DNA of 64,000 nt from GCA-003244245 sp050699635 (GTDB taxonomy: Bacteria > Actinomycetota > Actinomycetes > Mycobacteriales > Pseudonocardiaceae): positions 50,496-114,495 of the forward strand of contig JBOHFK010000003.1 in the NCBI GenBank assembly GCA_050699635.1, given 5' to 3'. The translations under genes and the position numbers were made by a program. The notes under the pieces are model-generated. The model searched no databases, was not told where the DNA came from, and saw nothing but the letters and a program-made list of their open reading frames with translations. Below, one piece after another: positions 8,449-17,939 of the stretch; positions within the stretch are counted from its first letter, which is position 1, and each line of letters begins with the position of its first letter.

Positions 8449-9422
8449 CAGCCGACGTTCCCTGCAGCCGCCAGTAGCCGAGCCCGTACCGCCTCGGCCA
8501 ACTCGGTGGGCTCGAGCACCACGGCGTCCGGCCCGAGCCCGGCTATCCATCGGGTGGCGACGTCGTAACTTGGCAGTTCCACTGCAACCACATCGCCGGC
8601 CACTCCATCCAGGGCCTTGTGGCCAAGCAACTTCGCGTGCCTGCGCAGGCCGTTCGCGCGGCCGCTGGCCAGCCACAATCGCGCGGTGTGCGGCACCGCC
8701 GGGGGTTCCGCGGAACCCGCGACGATCTTCAGCAGATCGACGTCCGCTGGTCGCCGTACCGCCCCCGCGGCGCCGAGAGTGCGCACCGGCCCGACGATCC
8801 GGGAGACCCGGAAACACCGGGTTGCATCCCGGTCTCGATCATGTCCCAGCACGTACCAGCGGCCTCGCCAGGACACCACTCCCCATGGCTCGAGGGTGCG
8901 TTCCGCGGGCGGGGCGGCGGGATGTTTGCGGTGCGGGAACGTCACCGCCTGACCGGCCTGGACAGCTGTGATCAGCGGGATCAGCGCGGGCTCGGTGGCC
9001 CGTACCCGGGGTTGAACGACCATCGACGGCTCGGGGTCCACCTCCACCCCGGCGGCGCGGAGCTTGAGCAGCGCGCCGTTCGCGGCCCCGGCCAGTTGCG
9101 GGGAATCCCACAGGCGGGCGGCGAGCGCGACCGCGGCGGCCTCATCAGGCTCAAGATCGATATCCGGCAACTCGTAGTCCCGGCGTGCGATGCGGTAGCC
9201 CTCGCCGGCGTCGAAACCTGGAGTGCGACCAGTCTCCAGCGGCACGCCCAGGTCGCGGAGCTCTGCTTTGTCCCGCTCGAACATCCGGTAGAACGCCTCG
9301 TCGGACGGGGCGTCGGTATAGCCGGGCACGATCCGCCGGATCCGTTCGGCAGGCAGGTACTGCCGGCTGGACAGCAGGCAGATCACCAGATTGACCAGGC
9401 GCTCGGCGCGGGCTGAGGACAC
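8448..9422 (-). CDS. pafB: WYL-domain transcriptional regulator PafB
   Basis: A 324-residue regulator paralogous to PafC. It begins with a helix-turn-helix (RLVNLVICLLSSRQYLPAERIRRIV...FYRMFERDKAELRDLGVPLE) and continues with the WYL domain (EPWGVVSWRGRWYVLGHDRDRDATRCFRVSRI). It starts at GTG 9422, 22 bases downstream of pafA, in the conserved order pafA-pafB-pafC. It acts with PafC as a heterodimeric activator of DNA-repair genes. Confidence 0.93.
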   Translation of the reverse strand: MSSARAERLVNLVICLLSSRQYLPAERIRRIVPGYTDAPSDEAFYRMFERDKAELRDLGVPLETGRTPGFDAGEGYRIARRDYELPDIDLEPDEAAAVALAARLWDSPQLAGAANGALLKLRAAGVEVDPEPSMVVQPRVRATEPALIPLITAVQAGQAVTFPHRKHPAAPPAERTLEPWGVVSWRGRWYVLGHDRDRDATRCFRVSRIVGPVRTLGAAGAVRRPADVDLLKIVAGSAEPPAVPHTARLWLASGRANGLRRHAKLLGHKALDGVAGDVVAVELPSYDVATRWIAGLGPDAVVLEPTELAEAVRARLLAAAGNVG

Positions 9423-9444
9423 GGGGGCAGCCTACGGCTGCGGC

Positions 9445-10803
9445 TCAGAGCGACGCTATGAGCCGTTCCACCCGCTCGTCGACGGATCGGAACGGGTCCT
9501 TGCACAACACGGTGCGCTGGGCCTGATCGTTGAGCTTGAGGTGTACCCAGTCGACGGTGAAGTCCCGGCCCGCGGCCTGAGCGGCGGCGATGAAGTCACC
9601 GCGGAGCTTGGCGCGGGTGGTGGCGGGCGGGGTGTCCTTGGCCGCCTCGATCTCGCCGTCGTCGGTCACCCGGTCGACCAGTGCCTTGCGCTGCAGCAGG
9701 TCGAACAGCCCGCGGCCCCGGCGGATGTCATGGTAGGCGAGGTCCAGCTGCGCGATGCGGGGGTTGGACAGGTCCATTCGATGCTTGGCCCTGTAGCGTT
9801 CCACAAGCCGGTGCTTGATCGCCCAGTCGATCTCGCGATCGATCAAACTGAGGTCCTGGCGTTCCACGGCTCCCAGTGTGCGGTCCCACAGTTCCATCAC
9901 CCGGTCGGTCAGCGGATCGGACCCGCGGCGGGCGAGGTGATCCGCAGCTCGGGCGTAGTACTCCCGCTGGATGTCCAACGCCGAGGCCTCGCGCCCGCCG
10001 GCCAGCCGCACTGCGCGCCGGCCGGTGAGGTCGTGGCTGATCTCGCGGATCGCCCGGATCGGGTTGTCGAGGGTGAAGTCGCGGAATGCGACCCCCTCTT
10101 CCACCATCTCCAGGACCAGGTTGGCGGAGCCCACCTTGAGCAAGGTGGTCACCTCGGACATGTTCGAATCGCCGACGATCACATGCAGCCGGCGGTACCG
10201 CTCGGCGTCGGCGTGGGGCTCATCCCGGGTGTTGATGATCGGGCGGGAGCGGGTGGTCGCTGAGGAGACCCCCTCCCAGATGTGCTCAGCCCGCTGTGAG
10301 AGGCAGTACACCGCGCCCCGTGGAGTCTGCAGCACCTTGCCCGCGCCGCAGACCAGCTGCCGGGTGACCAGGAAGGGCAGCAGCACATCGGCGATTCTGG
10401 AAAATTCACCAGCCCGAGCTACCAGGTAGTTCTCGTGGCAGCCATAGGAGTTGCCCGCGGAGTCGGTGTTGTTCTTGAACAGGAAGATGTCCCCGCCGAT
10501 ACCCTCATCGGCCAGCCGCCGCTCCGCATCGACCAGCAGGTCCTCCAGGATCCGCTCGCCTGCCTTGTCGTGGGTCACCAGCTGGGCCAGGTCGTCGCAC
10601 TCCGCGGTGGCGTATTCGGGGTGCGAACCCACGTCGAGGTAGAGTCGCGACCCGTTTCTCAGGAAGACGTTGGAAGAGCGACCCCACGAGACCACCCGCC
10701 GGAACAGGTAGCGGGCGACCTCGTCCGGAGAGAGCCTGCGCTGGCCGTGGAAGGTGCAGGTAACCCCGAACTCGGTCTCAATGCCGAAGATCCGCCGCTG
10801 CAT
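9445..10803 (-). CDS. pafA: Proteasome accessory factor PafA (Pup ligase)
   Basis: A 452-residue carboxylate-amine ligase of the glutamine-synthetase fold that joins the C-terminal Glu of Pup to substrate lysines using ATP. The N terminus RRIFGIETEFGVT carries the nucleotide/Mg-binding glutamates. NNTDSAGNSYGCHENYL and INTRDEPHADAERYRRLHVIVGDSN are family hallmarks also seen in Dop. The ATG at 10803 gives the usual length, although the frame is open 33 codons further upstream. It is separated from the proteasome core genes by a tannase-like gene. Confidence 0.97.
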   Translation of the reverse strand: MQRRIFGIETEFGVTCTFHGQRRLSPDEVARYLFRRVVSWGRSSNVFLRNGSRLYLDVGSHPEYATAECDDLAQLVTHDKAGERILEDLLVDAERRLADEGIGGDIFLFKNNTDSAGNSYGCHENYLVARAGEFSRIADVLLPFLVTRQLVCGAGKVLQTPRGAVYCLSQRAEHIWEGVSSATTRSRPIINTRDEPHADAERYRRLHVIVGDSNMSEVTTLLKVGSANLVLEMVEEGVAFRDFTLDNPIRAIREISHDLTGRRAVRLAGGREASALDIQREYYARAADHLARRGSDPLTDRVMELWDRTLGAVERQDLSLIDREIDWAIKHRLVERYRAKHRMDLSNPRIAQLDLAYHDIRRGRGLFDLLQRKALVDRVTDDGEIEAAKDTPPATTRAKLRGDFIAAAQAAGRDFTVDWVHLKLNDQAQRTVLCKDPFRSVDERVERLIASL

Positions 10804-10939
10804 ACCATCCAGCCTAGGCTGCCGCAGCTGTCCTGCAGGCCGTCCGTAAGGGCTGACTTGAGCTTGTAACCGTGCAGGCCTGGTTGCGCAGAGTAGCGAC
10901 AAAGATCAATCACGTAGCTGCGAGCCTGCGATCTCGTCA

Positions 10940-12589
10940 TCAACCGACCGGCGCGGGCAGGGAGAACAGGTCCGCGCCAACCCAGTCGACGGTGTCGTGC
11001 GGGGCAACCGGCGGTGGCGCGGCAACGAAGCTCGCCGCATCGTCGATGCTTCCGGTACCGGCGTATCTCGCCTGCACCGGGTACGGGAACACCGGTCGCG
11101 AGCGGATGATGCGGCCTTGGTCATCTTTCTGGTTGGCCACGATCCGTTCGGGTGCGGTGCCATGCTCCACCCAGGCGACGAGCTCGCGCAGCGGGTCGAA
11201 CTCGGTCAGCCGGTCACCGCCGGCGCAGTGGTACATCGCCGGAATCATGAACAGCCGAGCCCATTGTTGGGTTTCCGGCAATCCGCCAGAGCGCTGCCAC
11301 AGGCGCTCGTAATAGTCCAGCGTTCCCGCCGGAGGGATCGCCTGGTCGGCCCAGCCGTGCCAGATGATCAGCTTGCCACCGGCGCGCCGGAATCCCTCAA
11401 GATCCAGGCTCACGGCGTTGGACTTCACACCTTCCGGTGCCAAGCGATCGAACTCGGGCACCGTGAACTGGAATGCCGCCAGAGAGGAATGCGGCGTACC
11501 GATCGGGTAGCCGAGAAACTTCAGATAATCATCAGCGAAGGTCCCAGCGGTTGAGCCCGACACCCGATCGGTGATCAACCACTTGTTCCAGGCCAGCTCG
11601 GAGCCGTAGGTCTCCCCACCCGGATACAGGTGGCGTCCAGCGGGATCGGTGGGTCCCCCGTACAGCTTGCGCGCCGCGTCCACCTGGGTAGCTGTCAAGC
11701 AGCTGGGCTGGTCCGTTGCGTCGGCGCACTGCAGGGTCGCGGGATCGAACCGGCACTGGCGAGGGTCGTCGATCTGCCCGTCGAGCTGCCCGTCAAGCCC
11801 GTCGCAAGCTGCCAGAACGGCATTGTGCAATGCGGGCAGCTTCGCGCTGGTAATGATCGGCGCATCCTGGGGACCAGTGTTCGTCTTGGCCAGCCAGGCC
11901 TGGTAAACCCCCATCAGCGGGCCGAAGTAGTTGGCCGGAGCGCCGGCGATGATGCCATTGAAGTCAGTCGGGTAACGCTGGGCGAGCAGCAACCCCTCCC
12001 GCCCCCCGTTGGAACAACTGGTGAAATACGAGCGCGCCGGAGGTGCCCCATAATAAGTCGCGATGATGTGCTTGGCAGCCAGTAACAGCACGTGGGGGGC
12101 GCGGTAGAAAAAGTCGTTACGGGCAGCCTGGCTCATCGCGCCCCAACTGCCATAGCCGCTGGGGTCGGCACCCGGGCGGGTGTGACCGTCATCGGTGGCC
12201 GCGACGGCCACGTCCCCGCCCGCTGGTTCGCCGCAGTCGGCAAACGGTGCCGCGGGAACCGCCCCGCAGAAGCCGCCGCAGCCGTATTGCACGTAGCGGC
12301 CGCTGAAGGTGTTAGTCGGCAGCTTGAGCTGGAATCCGACGGCGGGTTCGATGTACCCCCGCACATCGCAATACTCCGGATGGCCAGTACCGGCGGGAAC
12401 GACCGCCGCTGCCGTGACATGGGCAACCACTCCCGGAACGGTGAAACCTCGGACGAGCTCAGCGCATTGTTGTATCGGCCGGATCGCTACGCCCGGCTGG
12501 GCAGCGGCGCCGATCGGAGTGAGCACGATTCCGGTTACCGCCATCGTCAGCGCAGCGAACGCTGCGAACGTCCTGCGCCGGACAAGCAT
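10940..12589 (-). CDS. Secreted tannase/feruloyl esterase family protein
   Basis: A 549-residue exported esterase of the tannase family, which cleaves ester bonds of gallate or hydroxycinnamate compounds. An N-terminal signal peptide (RRRTFAAFAALTMAV..., likely cleaved after Ala30 in GAAA-QP) has a twin-arginine-like RRRTF start. The catalytic region has the Cys-Ser pair C192-S193 in TSCSNGGREGL, an Asp region WHGWADQAIPP, and the C-terminal His-Cys in MYHCAGGD, the CS-D-HC arrangement known for this family. Many further cysteines suit an extracellular protein. GGGGGAGGA precedes ATG 12589. It lies 146 bases after prcA and is not part of the usual proteasome locus. Confidence 0.88.
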   Translation of the reverse strand: MLVRRRTFAAFAALTMAVTGIVLTPIGAAAQPGVAIRPIQQCAELVRGFTVPGVVAHVTAAAVVPAGTGHPEYCDVRGYIEPAVGFQLKLPTNTFSGRYVQYGCGGFCGAVPAAPFADCGEPAGGDVAVAATDDGHTRPGADPSGYGSWGAMSQAARNDFFYRAPHVLLLAAKHIIATYYGAPPARSYFTSCSNGGREGLLLAQRYPTDFNGIIAGAPANYFGPLMGVYQAWLAKTNTGPQDAPIITSAKLPALHNAVLAACDGLDGQLDGQIDDPRQCRFDPATLQCADATDQPSCLTATQVDAARKLYGGPTDPAGRHLYPGGETYGSELAWNKWLITDRVSGSTAGTFADDYLKFLGYPIGTPHSSLAAFQFTVPEFDRLAPEGVKSNAVSLDLEGFRRAGGKLIIWHGWADQAIPPAGTLDYYERLWQRSGGLPETQQWARLFMIPAMYHCAGGDRLTEFDPLRELVAWVEHGTAPERIVANQKDDQGRIIRSRPVFPYPVQARYAGTGSIDDAASFVAAPPPVAPHDTVDWVGADLFSLPAPVG

Positions 12590-12735
12590 TCCTCCCCCTG
12601 GTCCCCCCGATGCCGCGCATATCCTGCGGCCTCACCGCAGCAGCCCACCAAGGCGAGCAGAACTCGGCTTCCCCACTGCGATGGTAGTGGCTGCGACGCC
12701 AGGTGGATACGGGCTCAGAGCCGTCGAGCCACCGG

Positions 12736-13527
12736 TCAGCTTCCGGGGTTGGGCTCTCCATTGGCGGGTGAACCGTCAGCGTCCTCACCGGTATCTGGCG
12801 GTTCCTCGGCAGTGGCAGGGTCAGCGTTACTGACCAACGCGGTGAGAGCGGCCCCGGTGATACGGCGGAATGCGCGGCGCGGACGGGACCGGTCCAGAAC
12901 CGCGACCTCGAGCTGGCCGACGCCCAGGGTGCGGGTGCCTGCCCCGTTGACGTTGGTCGAGACCGAACTCAGGGCGGCCACCGCGGCGGCCACGGCTTCC
13001 GCGGTGTCCATGTCCTGCCGGAACGATTCCTTGAGCGCCGTCGAGATGACGTCGGCCTGGCCTCCCATCACGACGAAGTCAGGCTCGTCGACGATCGAGC
13101 CGTCGTAGGTGAGGTGGTAGAGCTGATCCGAGTTGGTGTCGGCGCCCACCTCGGCGACGCACAGCTCCACCTCGAAGGGCTTCTGCTGCTCCGAGAAAAT
13201 CGTCCCGAGAGTCTGCGCGTACGCGTTGGCCAAGCCGCGCCCGGTCACATCGCGGCGGTCGTAGGAGTAGCCGCGAAAGTCGGCGTGCCGGATGCCGGCT
13301 TGGCGGAGATTCTCGTACTCGTTGTAGCGGCCGACTGCGGCAAAGCCGATCCGATCGTAAATCTCGGAGACCTTGTGCAGGGCGGTGGACAGGTTCTCGG
13401 CGACGAACAACACGCCGCGTGAGTAACTGAGCACAGCGACACCGCGGCCCCGGGCGATGCCCTTACGGGCGAGCTCCGAGCGGTCGCGCATGACCTGCTC
13501 GACCGAGGCGTAGAACGGCATCGTCAC
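12736..13527 (-). CDS. prcA: Proteasome alpha subunit
   Basis: A 263-residue alpha-type subunit of the 20S proteasome that forms the outer gating rings. The N-terminal gate region (MPFYASVEQVMRDRSELARKGIARGRGVAV) and the alpha-type fold are clear and it lacks a catalytic Thr. The C terminus is long, acidic and Pro-rich. It lies 51 bases downstream of prcB on the same strand and is probably cotranscribed with pup and prcB. Confidence 0.97.
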   Translation of the reverse strand: MTMPFYASVEQVMRDRSELARKGIARGRGVAVLSYSRGVLFVAENLSTALHKVSEIYDRIGFAAVGRYNEYENLRQAGIRHADFRGYSYDRRDVTGRGLANAYAQTLGTIFSEQQKPFEVELCVAEVGADTNSDQLYHLTYDGSIVDEPDFVVMGGQADVISTALKESFRQDMDTAEAVAAAVAALSSVSTNVNGAGTRTLGVGQLEVAVLDRSRPRRAFRRITGAALTALVSNADPATAEEPPDTGEDADGSPANGEPNPGS

Positions 13528-13578
13528 GGCGAGAACTCCTGAATGAAGATGGTGTGGTGGGAAAGATTGAGGTTAGCG

Positions 13579-14439
13579 TCAGCCGCCGGGCTTGTGCTTG
13601 CGGGCGTCCACCACGAGATCGGCGACCTGCCCGGCCTGCTCGTCGGATATCCGTACGGCCCCATCCGCTGCGGTGACCGTGACCACCGCCGGGTAGATCT
13701 GCCGGACGGGATCCGGTCCTCCGGTCGCGCTGTCATCGTCGGCGGCGTCGTAGAGGGCCTCCATCGCAACCCGGATAGCGGCCTCGATGTCCATCATCGG
13801 GTGGTGCAACTTCTTCAACGACGAGCGGGCAAACAACGAACCCGAACCCACCGAGTGGTACCCGAGCGCCTCCTCGTATCGGCCACCGACGACGTCGTAG
13901 GAGACGATCCGGCCGGCCCGATCGGGGTCGGTGGCATCGACGTCATAGCCGACGAACAGCGGCACTGCGGCCAGCCCCCGCATGGCACCGCCCAGGTTGC
14001 CCCGCACCATGCCGGCCAGCCTGTTCGCCTTGCCGTTCAGGGTCAGCGAGACCCCTTCGAGCTTCTCGTAGTGCTGCAGCTCGACGGTGAACAACCGCAC
14101 CATCTCCATCGCGATACCGGCCGTCCCCGCGATACCGATCGCGGAGTAGTCGTCGACCACGAAAACCTTGTCCATGTCGCGGCTGGCGATGAGGTTGCCA
14201 GCCGTGGCGCGGCGATCCCCCGCGATGAGGACACCACCACGGAAGGTGGCCGCGACGATGGTCGTGCCGTGCCGGGCGACCACCGGCTCGGCACCGACGG
14301 GCACGCTGTTCGCCCGGTGTCCGGGCAGCAGTTCAGGGGACGTGGCAGCAACGAAGTCGGTGAACGACGAGTTGCCCACCATGAAGTGGGACGCTGGCAG
14401 GGCTGCACCCGGATAGCGTCCCACCGAGGACTGGTCCAT
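13579..14439 (-). CDS. prcB: Proteasome beta subunit (catalytic)
   Basis: A 286-residue precursor of the catalytic beta subunit. The propeptide covers residues 1-58 and the active-site nucleophile is Thr59 in HG-TTIVAATF, exposed by autocleavage. Downstream GVLIAGDRRATAG carries the conserved Asp and Arg of the beta fold. The position pup-prcB-prcA is the classical arrangement. Confidence 0.97.
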   Translation of the reverse strand: MDQSSVGRYPGAALPASHFMVGNSSFTDFVAATSPELLPGHRANSVPVGAEPVVARHGTTIVAATFRGGVLIAGDRRATAGNLIASRDMDKVFVVDDYSAIGIAGTAGIAMEMVRLFTVELQHYEKLEGVSLTLNGKANRLAGMVRGNLGGAMRGLAAVPLFVGYDVDATDPDRAGRIVSYDVVGGRYEEALGYHSVGSGSLFARSSLKKLHHPMMDIEAAIRVAMEALYDAADDDSATGGPDPVRQIYPAVVTVTAADGAVRISDEQAGQVADLVVDARKHKPGG

Positions 14440-14580
14440 CGACTGTGATCGTCTCCTAGCTCCCGTTGTCCCTAGACCCCGTTGTCGCAGTCCCTCGCGT
14501 GCCGGACTCTCCTGTACCAGTCTGTCACAAGATGGTAACCCGCTGTACCGGGCATGTCGCCCGGATGTCCCGGGTGGCTG

Positions 14581-14772
14581 TCACTGGCCGCCCTTCTGGA
14601 CATAGGCGCGGACAAAGTCCTCGGCATTCTCCTCGAGTACGTCGTCGATCTCGTCAAGGATCGCGTCCACGTCCTCGCCGAGCTTCTCCCGACGTTCCTG
14701 GCCAGCCGGCGCACCGTCAGTCGTCTCGTCGTCTCCGCCGCCGCCTTGGCGCTGCACCTTCTCCTGGGACAT
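14581..14772 (-). CDS. pup: Prokaryotic ubiquitin-like protein Pup
   Basis: A 63-residue, mostly disordered acidic protein that tags proteasome substrates. The C-terminal half (EDVDAILDEIDDVLEENAEDFVRAYVQ) is the Mpa-binding helix region, and the protein ends in GGQ, so Dop must deamidate it to GGE before PafA can use it. ATG 14772 is preceded by GGGAGG. Longer upstream reading is an artefact of overlap with dop. Confidence 0.98.
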   Translation of the reverse strand: MSQEKVQRQGGGGDDETTDGAPAGQERREKLGEDVDAILDEIDDVLEENAEDFVRAYVQKGGQ

Positions 14773-14851
14773 TTCGCCTCCCGGACCGAGTTGTCTCTGA
14801 CCCAAACAGTACCCAGCATGGCCGACAAAAGCTGCCAGGCCGGTCGGGTGA

Positions 14852-16363
14852 TCAGCCTCGGGTGAGCGCCTCCACCAGTTCCGCAGCGGTGTTGGAGGCG
14901 TCCAGCAGTGCCCCGACGTGTGCACGGGTGCCTCGCAGCGGTTCCAGGGTAGGGATACGGACCAGGGATTCGCGACCAAGATCGAAGATCACCGAGTCCC
15001 AGGATGCCGCGGCCACCTCTGTGGCGTAGCGCTCCAGACACCGGCCGCGGAAGTAGGCGCGCGTGTCTTCCGGCGGCCGGGTGATGGCAGCGCGCACCTC
15101 CTCCTCGGTGACCAGTCGCTTCATCGAGCCCCGGGACACCAGACGGTTGTACAAGCCTTTGTGCAGCCGCACGTCGGAGTACTGCAGATCCACCAGTTGC
15201 AGCCGGGGCGAGGCCCATCCCAGGCCGTCCCTGGACCGGTAACCCTCCACCAACCGCAGCTTGGCCGGCCAGTCCAACCGGTCCGCGCACTCCATCGGGT
15301 CCCGCGCCAGCGCGTCGAGTACCTCTCCCCACATGCTCAGCACGTCCTGAGCGCTGTCCGAGGCGTCGTCCGGGCCACCGTCGCGCGCGAAGAACTGTGC
15401 GACTCGCTCGTGGTAGGCACGCTGCAGGTCCAGGCCGGTGAGGTGGCGACCACCTGCCACCTCCACCGTCGCCTTCAGCGACGGGTCACGGCTGATCGTG
15501 TGCACTGCCCGGACAGAGTCGACCAACCGCAGGTCATCGAAGCGTTCCCCGGCTTCGATCAGGTCCAGCACCAGCGCGGTGGTCCCCAACTTGAGATAGG
15601 TGGAGTATTCGGCGAGATTGGCGTCACCGATGATGACGTGCAGCCGCCGGTACTTATCGGCGTCGGCGTGCGGCTCGTCCCGGGTGTTGATGATGCCACG
15701 CTTGAGGGTGGTCTCCAGCCCGACCTCGACCTCGATGTAGTCGGCCCGCTGGGAGAGCTGGAATCCGGGATGCTCCCCCGCCGGCCCGAGGCCGACCCGG
15801 CCCGATCCGCAGATCACCTGGCGGGAGGCGAAGAACGGCGTCAACCCGGCGATCACCATGGTGAATGGCGTGGACCGCGCCATGAGGTAGTTCTCGTGGG
15901 TGCCGTAGGAGGCGCCCTTACCATCGACGTTGTTCTTGTACAACTGGAACAGTGGCTGGTCGGGCACGGTACGCGCGCGCAACGCAGCTTCTTCCATGAT
16001 CCGCTCGCCGGCTTTGTCCCAGATCACCGCGTCGCGCGGGTTGGTCACCTCAGGGCCGGAGAACTCCGGGTGTGCGTGGTCCACATAGAGCCGGGCACCA
16101 TTGGTGAGTATGACGTTCGCCGCGCCGAGATCGTCCAGTTCCGGATCGGGCTGAGCGAGGCCCGGGACCCCCAGATCGAACCCGCGGGCGTCCCGTAGTG
16201 GGGACTCCACCTCATAGTCCCACCGGGCCCGCTTGGCTCGCGGCACTTCGGCCGCCGCGGCGTAGGCCAGTACGACCTGGGTGGAGGTCAGCACCGGGTT
16301 GGCAGTGCTGTCCCCGGGTACCGAGATGCCGTACTCCACCTCGGTCCCCATGATCCGGCGCAT
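14852..16363 (-). CDS. dop: Depupylase/Pup deamidase Dop
   Basis: A 503-residue paralogue of PafA. It deamidates Pup-GGQ to Pup-GGE and removes Pup from substrates. The N terminus MRRIMGTEVEYGIS carries the conserved glutamates. The Dop loop region follows at about residues 38-75, and NNVDGKGASYGTHENYL and RGIINTRDEPHADADKYRRLHVIIGDAN are shared with PafA. It lies 79 bases upstream of pup. Confidence 0.97.
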   Translation of the reverse strand: MRRIMGTEVEYGISVPGDSTANPVLTSTQVVLAYAAAAEVPRAKRARWDYEVESPLRDARGFDLGVPGLAQPDPELDDLGAANVILTNGARLYVDHAHPEFSGPEVTNPRDAVIWDKAGERIMEEAALRARTVPDQPLFQLYKNNVDGKGASYGTHENYLMARSTPFTMVIAGLTPFFASRQVICGSGRVGLGPAGEHPGFQLSQRADYIEVEVGLETTLKRGIINTRDEPHADADKYRRLHVIIGDANLAEYSTYLKLGTTALVLDLIEAGERFDDLRLVDSVRAVHTISRDPSLKATVEVAGGRHLTGLDLQRAYHERVAQFFARDGGPDDASDSAQDVLSMWGEVLDALARDPMECADRLDWPAKLRLVEGYRSRDGLGWASPRLQLVDLQYSDVRLHKGLYNRLVSRGSMKRLVTEEEVRAAITRPPEDTRAYFRGRCLERYATEVAAASWDSVIFDLGRESLVRIPTLEPLRGTRAHVGALLDASNTAAELVEALTRG

Positions 16364-16494
16364 ACCCGCAGAGTACGTGCCCAGACCAGGTTGGGCCCGG
16401 TTGCCTTCTGGTCATTTGCCCCAGCGCCGGTCCGCGGGCCGCTGAGCGGCTGGCTCGCCCGCACGTAAGCCGGCTCACACCCGGGAAATAATTG

Positions 16495-16506
16495 AACTTT
16501 CAAGTT
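16495..16506. promoter_or_regulatory. Possible operator upstream of the YceI gene
   Basis: A small inverted repeat AACTT-TC-AAGTT lies about 60 bases before the yceI-like start, within a short AT-rich stretch (aaataattgaactttcaag). MarR-type regulators bind TTGAA/TTCAA-containing sites of this kind near YceI genes in other bacteria. The arms are only five bases, so this is a weak call. Confidence 0.3.
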
Positions 16507-16567
16507 GTTGTGCTGGGTACGTCTACGCAAGATCGCGCAGGACTCCATCACACGGAGGGTTTGGACC

Positions 16568-17128
16568 ATGAGCACTGCTACGACTGCGATTCCCGGGTAT
16601 GTCGCCGGCACGTGGGAGATCGACGCCACGCACTCCGACGTCTCGTTCTCCGTCCGTCACATGATGGTCAGCAAGGTGCGGGGCCGGTTCAACGGTGTCT
16701 CCGGCCGCCTGGTCACCGGTACTGACCTGATCGACTCGTCAGCGAGCGTGGAGATCGACGTCGACAGCTTTGACACCGGCAACGCGCAACGCGACGAGCA
16801 CATCCGGTCGGCTGACTTCTTGCATGCGGCTCAGTTCCCCACCATGAGTTACCGGTCCAGCGGTCTGCGCTGGGATGGCGATGACCTCGTGGTGGACGGC
16901 GAGTTGACCTTGCACGGCATTACCCGTCAAGTCCCCCTTGCCGTCGAACTGACCGGTTTCGGCCCAGACCCCTACGGCGGCACCCGCGCCGGCTTCTCGG
17001 CCACCACGAAGATCAACCGCAAGGACTTCGGCATCGACACCGAGTTGCCCCTCGACGGCGGCGGTGTGGTGATCGGCGACACCATCCAGATCACCCTGGA
17101 CATCCAGGCCATCCTGCAGAGGTCCTGA
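16568..17128 (+). CDS. YceI family protein
   Basis: A 186-residue lipocalin-like protein. The opening GTWEIDATHSDVSFSVRHMMVSKVRG and the middle VDGELTLHGITRQVPLAVEL are the standard YceI signatures; members bind isoprenoid-like lipids. There is no signal peptide, as is usual for the actinobacterial cytoplasmic form. ATG 16568 follows CGGAGGG. It stands alone between dop (divergent) and a degenerate segment. Confidence 0.93.
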   Translation: MSTATTAIPGYVAGTWEIDATHSDVSFSVRHMMVSKVRGRFNGVSGRLVTGTDLIDSSASVEIDVDSFDTGNAQRDEHIRSADFLHAAQFPTMSYRSSGLRWDGDDLVVDGELTLHGITRQVPLAVELTGFGPDPYGGTRAGFSATTKINRKDFGIDTELPLDGGGVVIGDTIQITLDIQAILQRS

Positions 17129-17161
17129 CTGCTACTAGCGCCGCACCGCATTAGTGAGTGC

Positions 17162-17308
17162 TCACTGGTGGACTGGGTCGGCGCTGTCGGAATGTTGTGG
17201 TGTGAGCAGCAGACGGGTGAGGGCGCCGACGATCCAGGTCTGGGCATCGTGGGCGGACCATCGGCGGTCCTGAACCAGTGAGCGGAAGACGTCGTAGCTG
17301 GTGCCAGC
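17162..17308 (-). pseudogene. TetR-family regulator, C-terminal remnant
   Basis: On the minus strand an in-frame stretch of 48 codons reads AGTSYDVFRSLVQDRRWSA then HDAQTWIVGALTRLLLTP and ends in TGA at 17162. This resembles the last helices of a TetR-type regulator (a Trp/Ile/Leu pattern at the C-terminal dimer interface). The N-terminal DNA-binding part is missing and the sequence runs straight into the glycosyltransferase fragment on the other strand. The assignment is tentative. Confidence 0.4.
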
Positions 17309-17921
17309 CACCGGCCGCGCCCGCCCGATCCGGCCTCACCTGCCGGGTGCCGCCCACGACCAGCTACCGGCCTGGGCAGCCCGGCTCGGCAACCGGCCGG
17401 TGATCTACGTGTCGCTCGGCACCGTCCCGATCTTCAACCAGCCCGGGACCTTCGCCCCGATTCTGGAAGCCCTCGCCGGTGAGGACATCGAGGTCGTCGT
17501 GACCGTGGGGCACAACAACGACCCCGCTGCCTTCGGGAACCTGCCGGCCACTGTGCACGTCGAACAGTGGCTTTCCCTAGCCGCGCTGCTGCCACGCTGC
17601 GATGCGGTGGTCTGTCACGGCGGCGCCGGGACGACCCTGGCTGCGCTGGCCTGCGGCCTACCGCTGGTTGTCCTGCCCCGCGGCGCCGACCAGTTCCCCA
17701 CCGCAGCCGCCTGCCAACGCGCCGGCGCCGCCCTGGTGCTCACTCCCGATCACCTCACCGTCGACGCCATCCGCGACAGCGTCCGCACCGTGTTGACCGA
17801 GGTCTCCTACCGCACCGCGGCGCTCCGGCTGCAATCTGACATCAGCGCTATGCCCCCAGTCCAGCAGGTCGCCCGCGATCTCCCGCACCTCGCCACTGCC
17901 TACGTGACGACTCGGCGGTAA
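17301..17921 (+). pseudogene. UGT/MGT-type glycosyltransferase, C-terminal half only
   Basis: A 206-residue open frame corresponding to the nucleotide-sugar-binding domain of a GT-B glycosyltransferase. It shows RPVIYVSLGTVPIFNQ, VVTVGHN, VHVEQWLSLAALLPRCDAVV and the donor-binding CHGGAGTTLAALACGLPL...PRGADQFPTA. The acceptor-binding N-terminal half (about 200 residues) is absent; upstream is a TetR fragment on the opposite strand. The remaining domain is undamaged, so the deletion could be recent. Alone it is unlikely to be an active enzyme. Confidence 0.75.
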
Positions 17922-17939
17922 TGGCCGCGGGCGTGCCTC

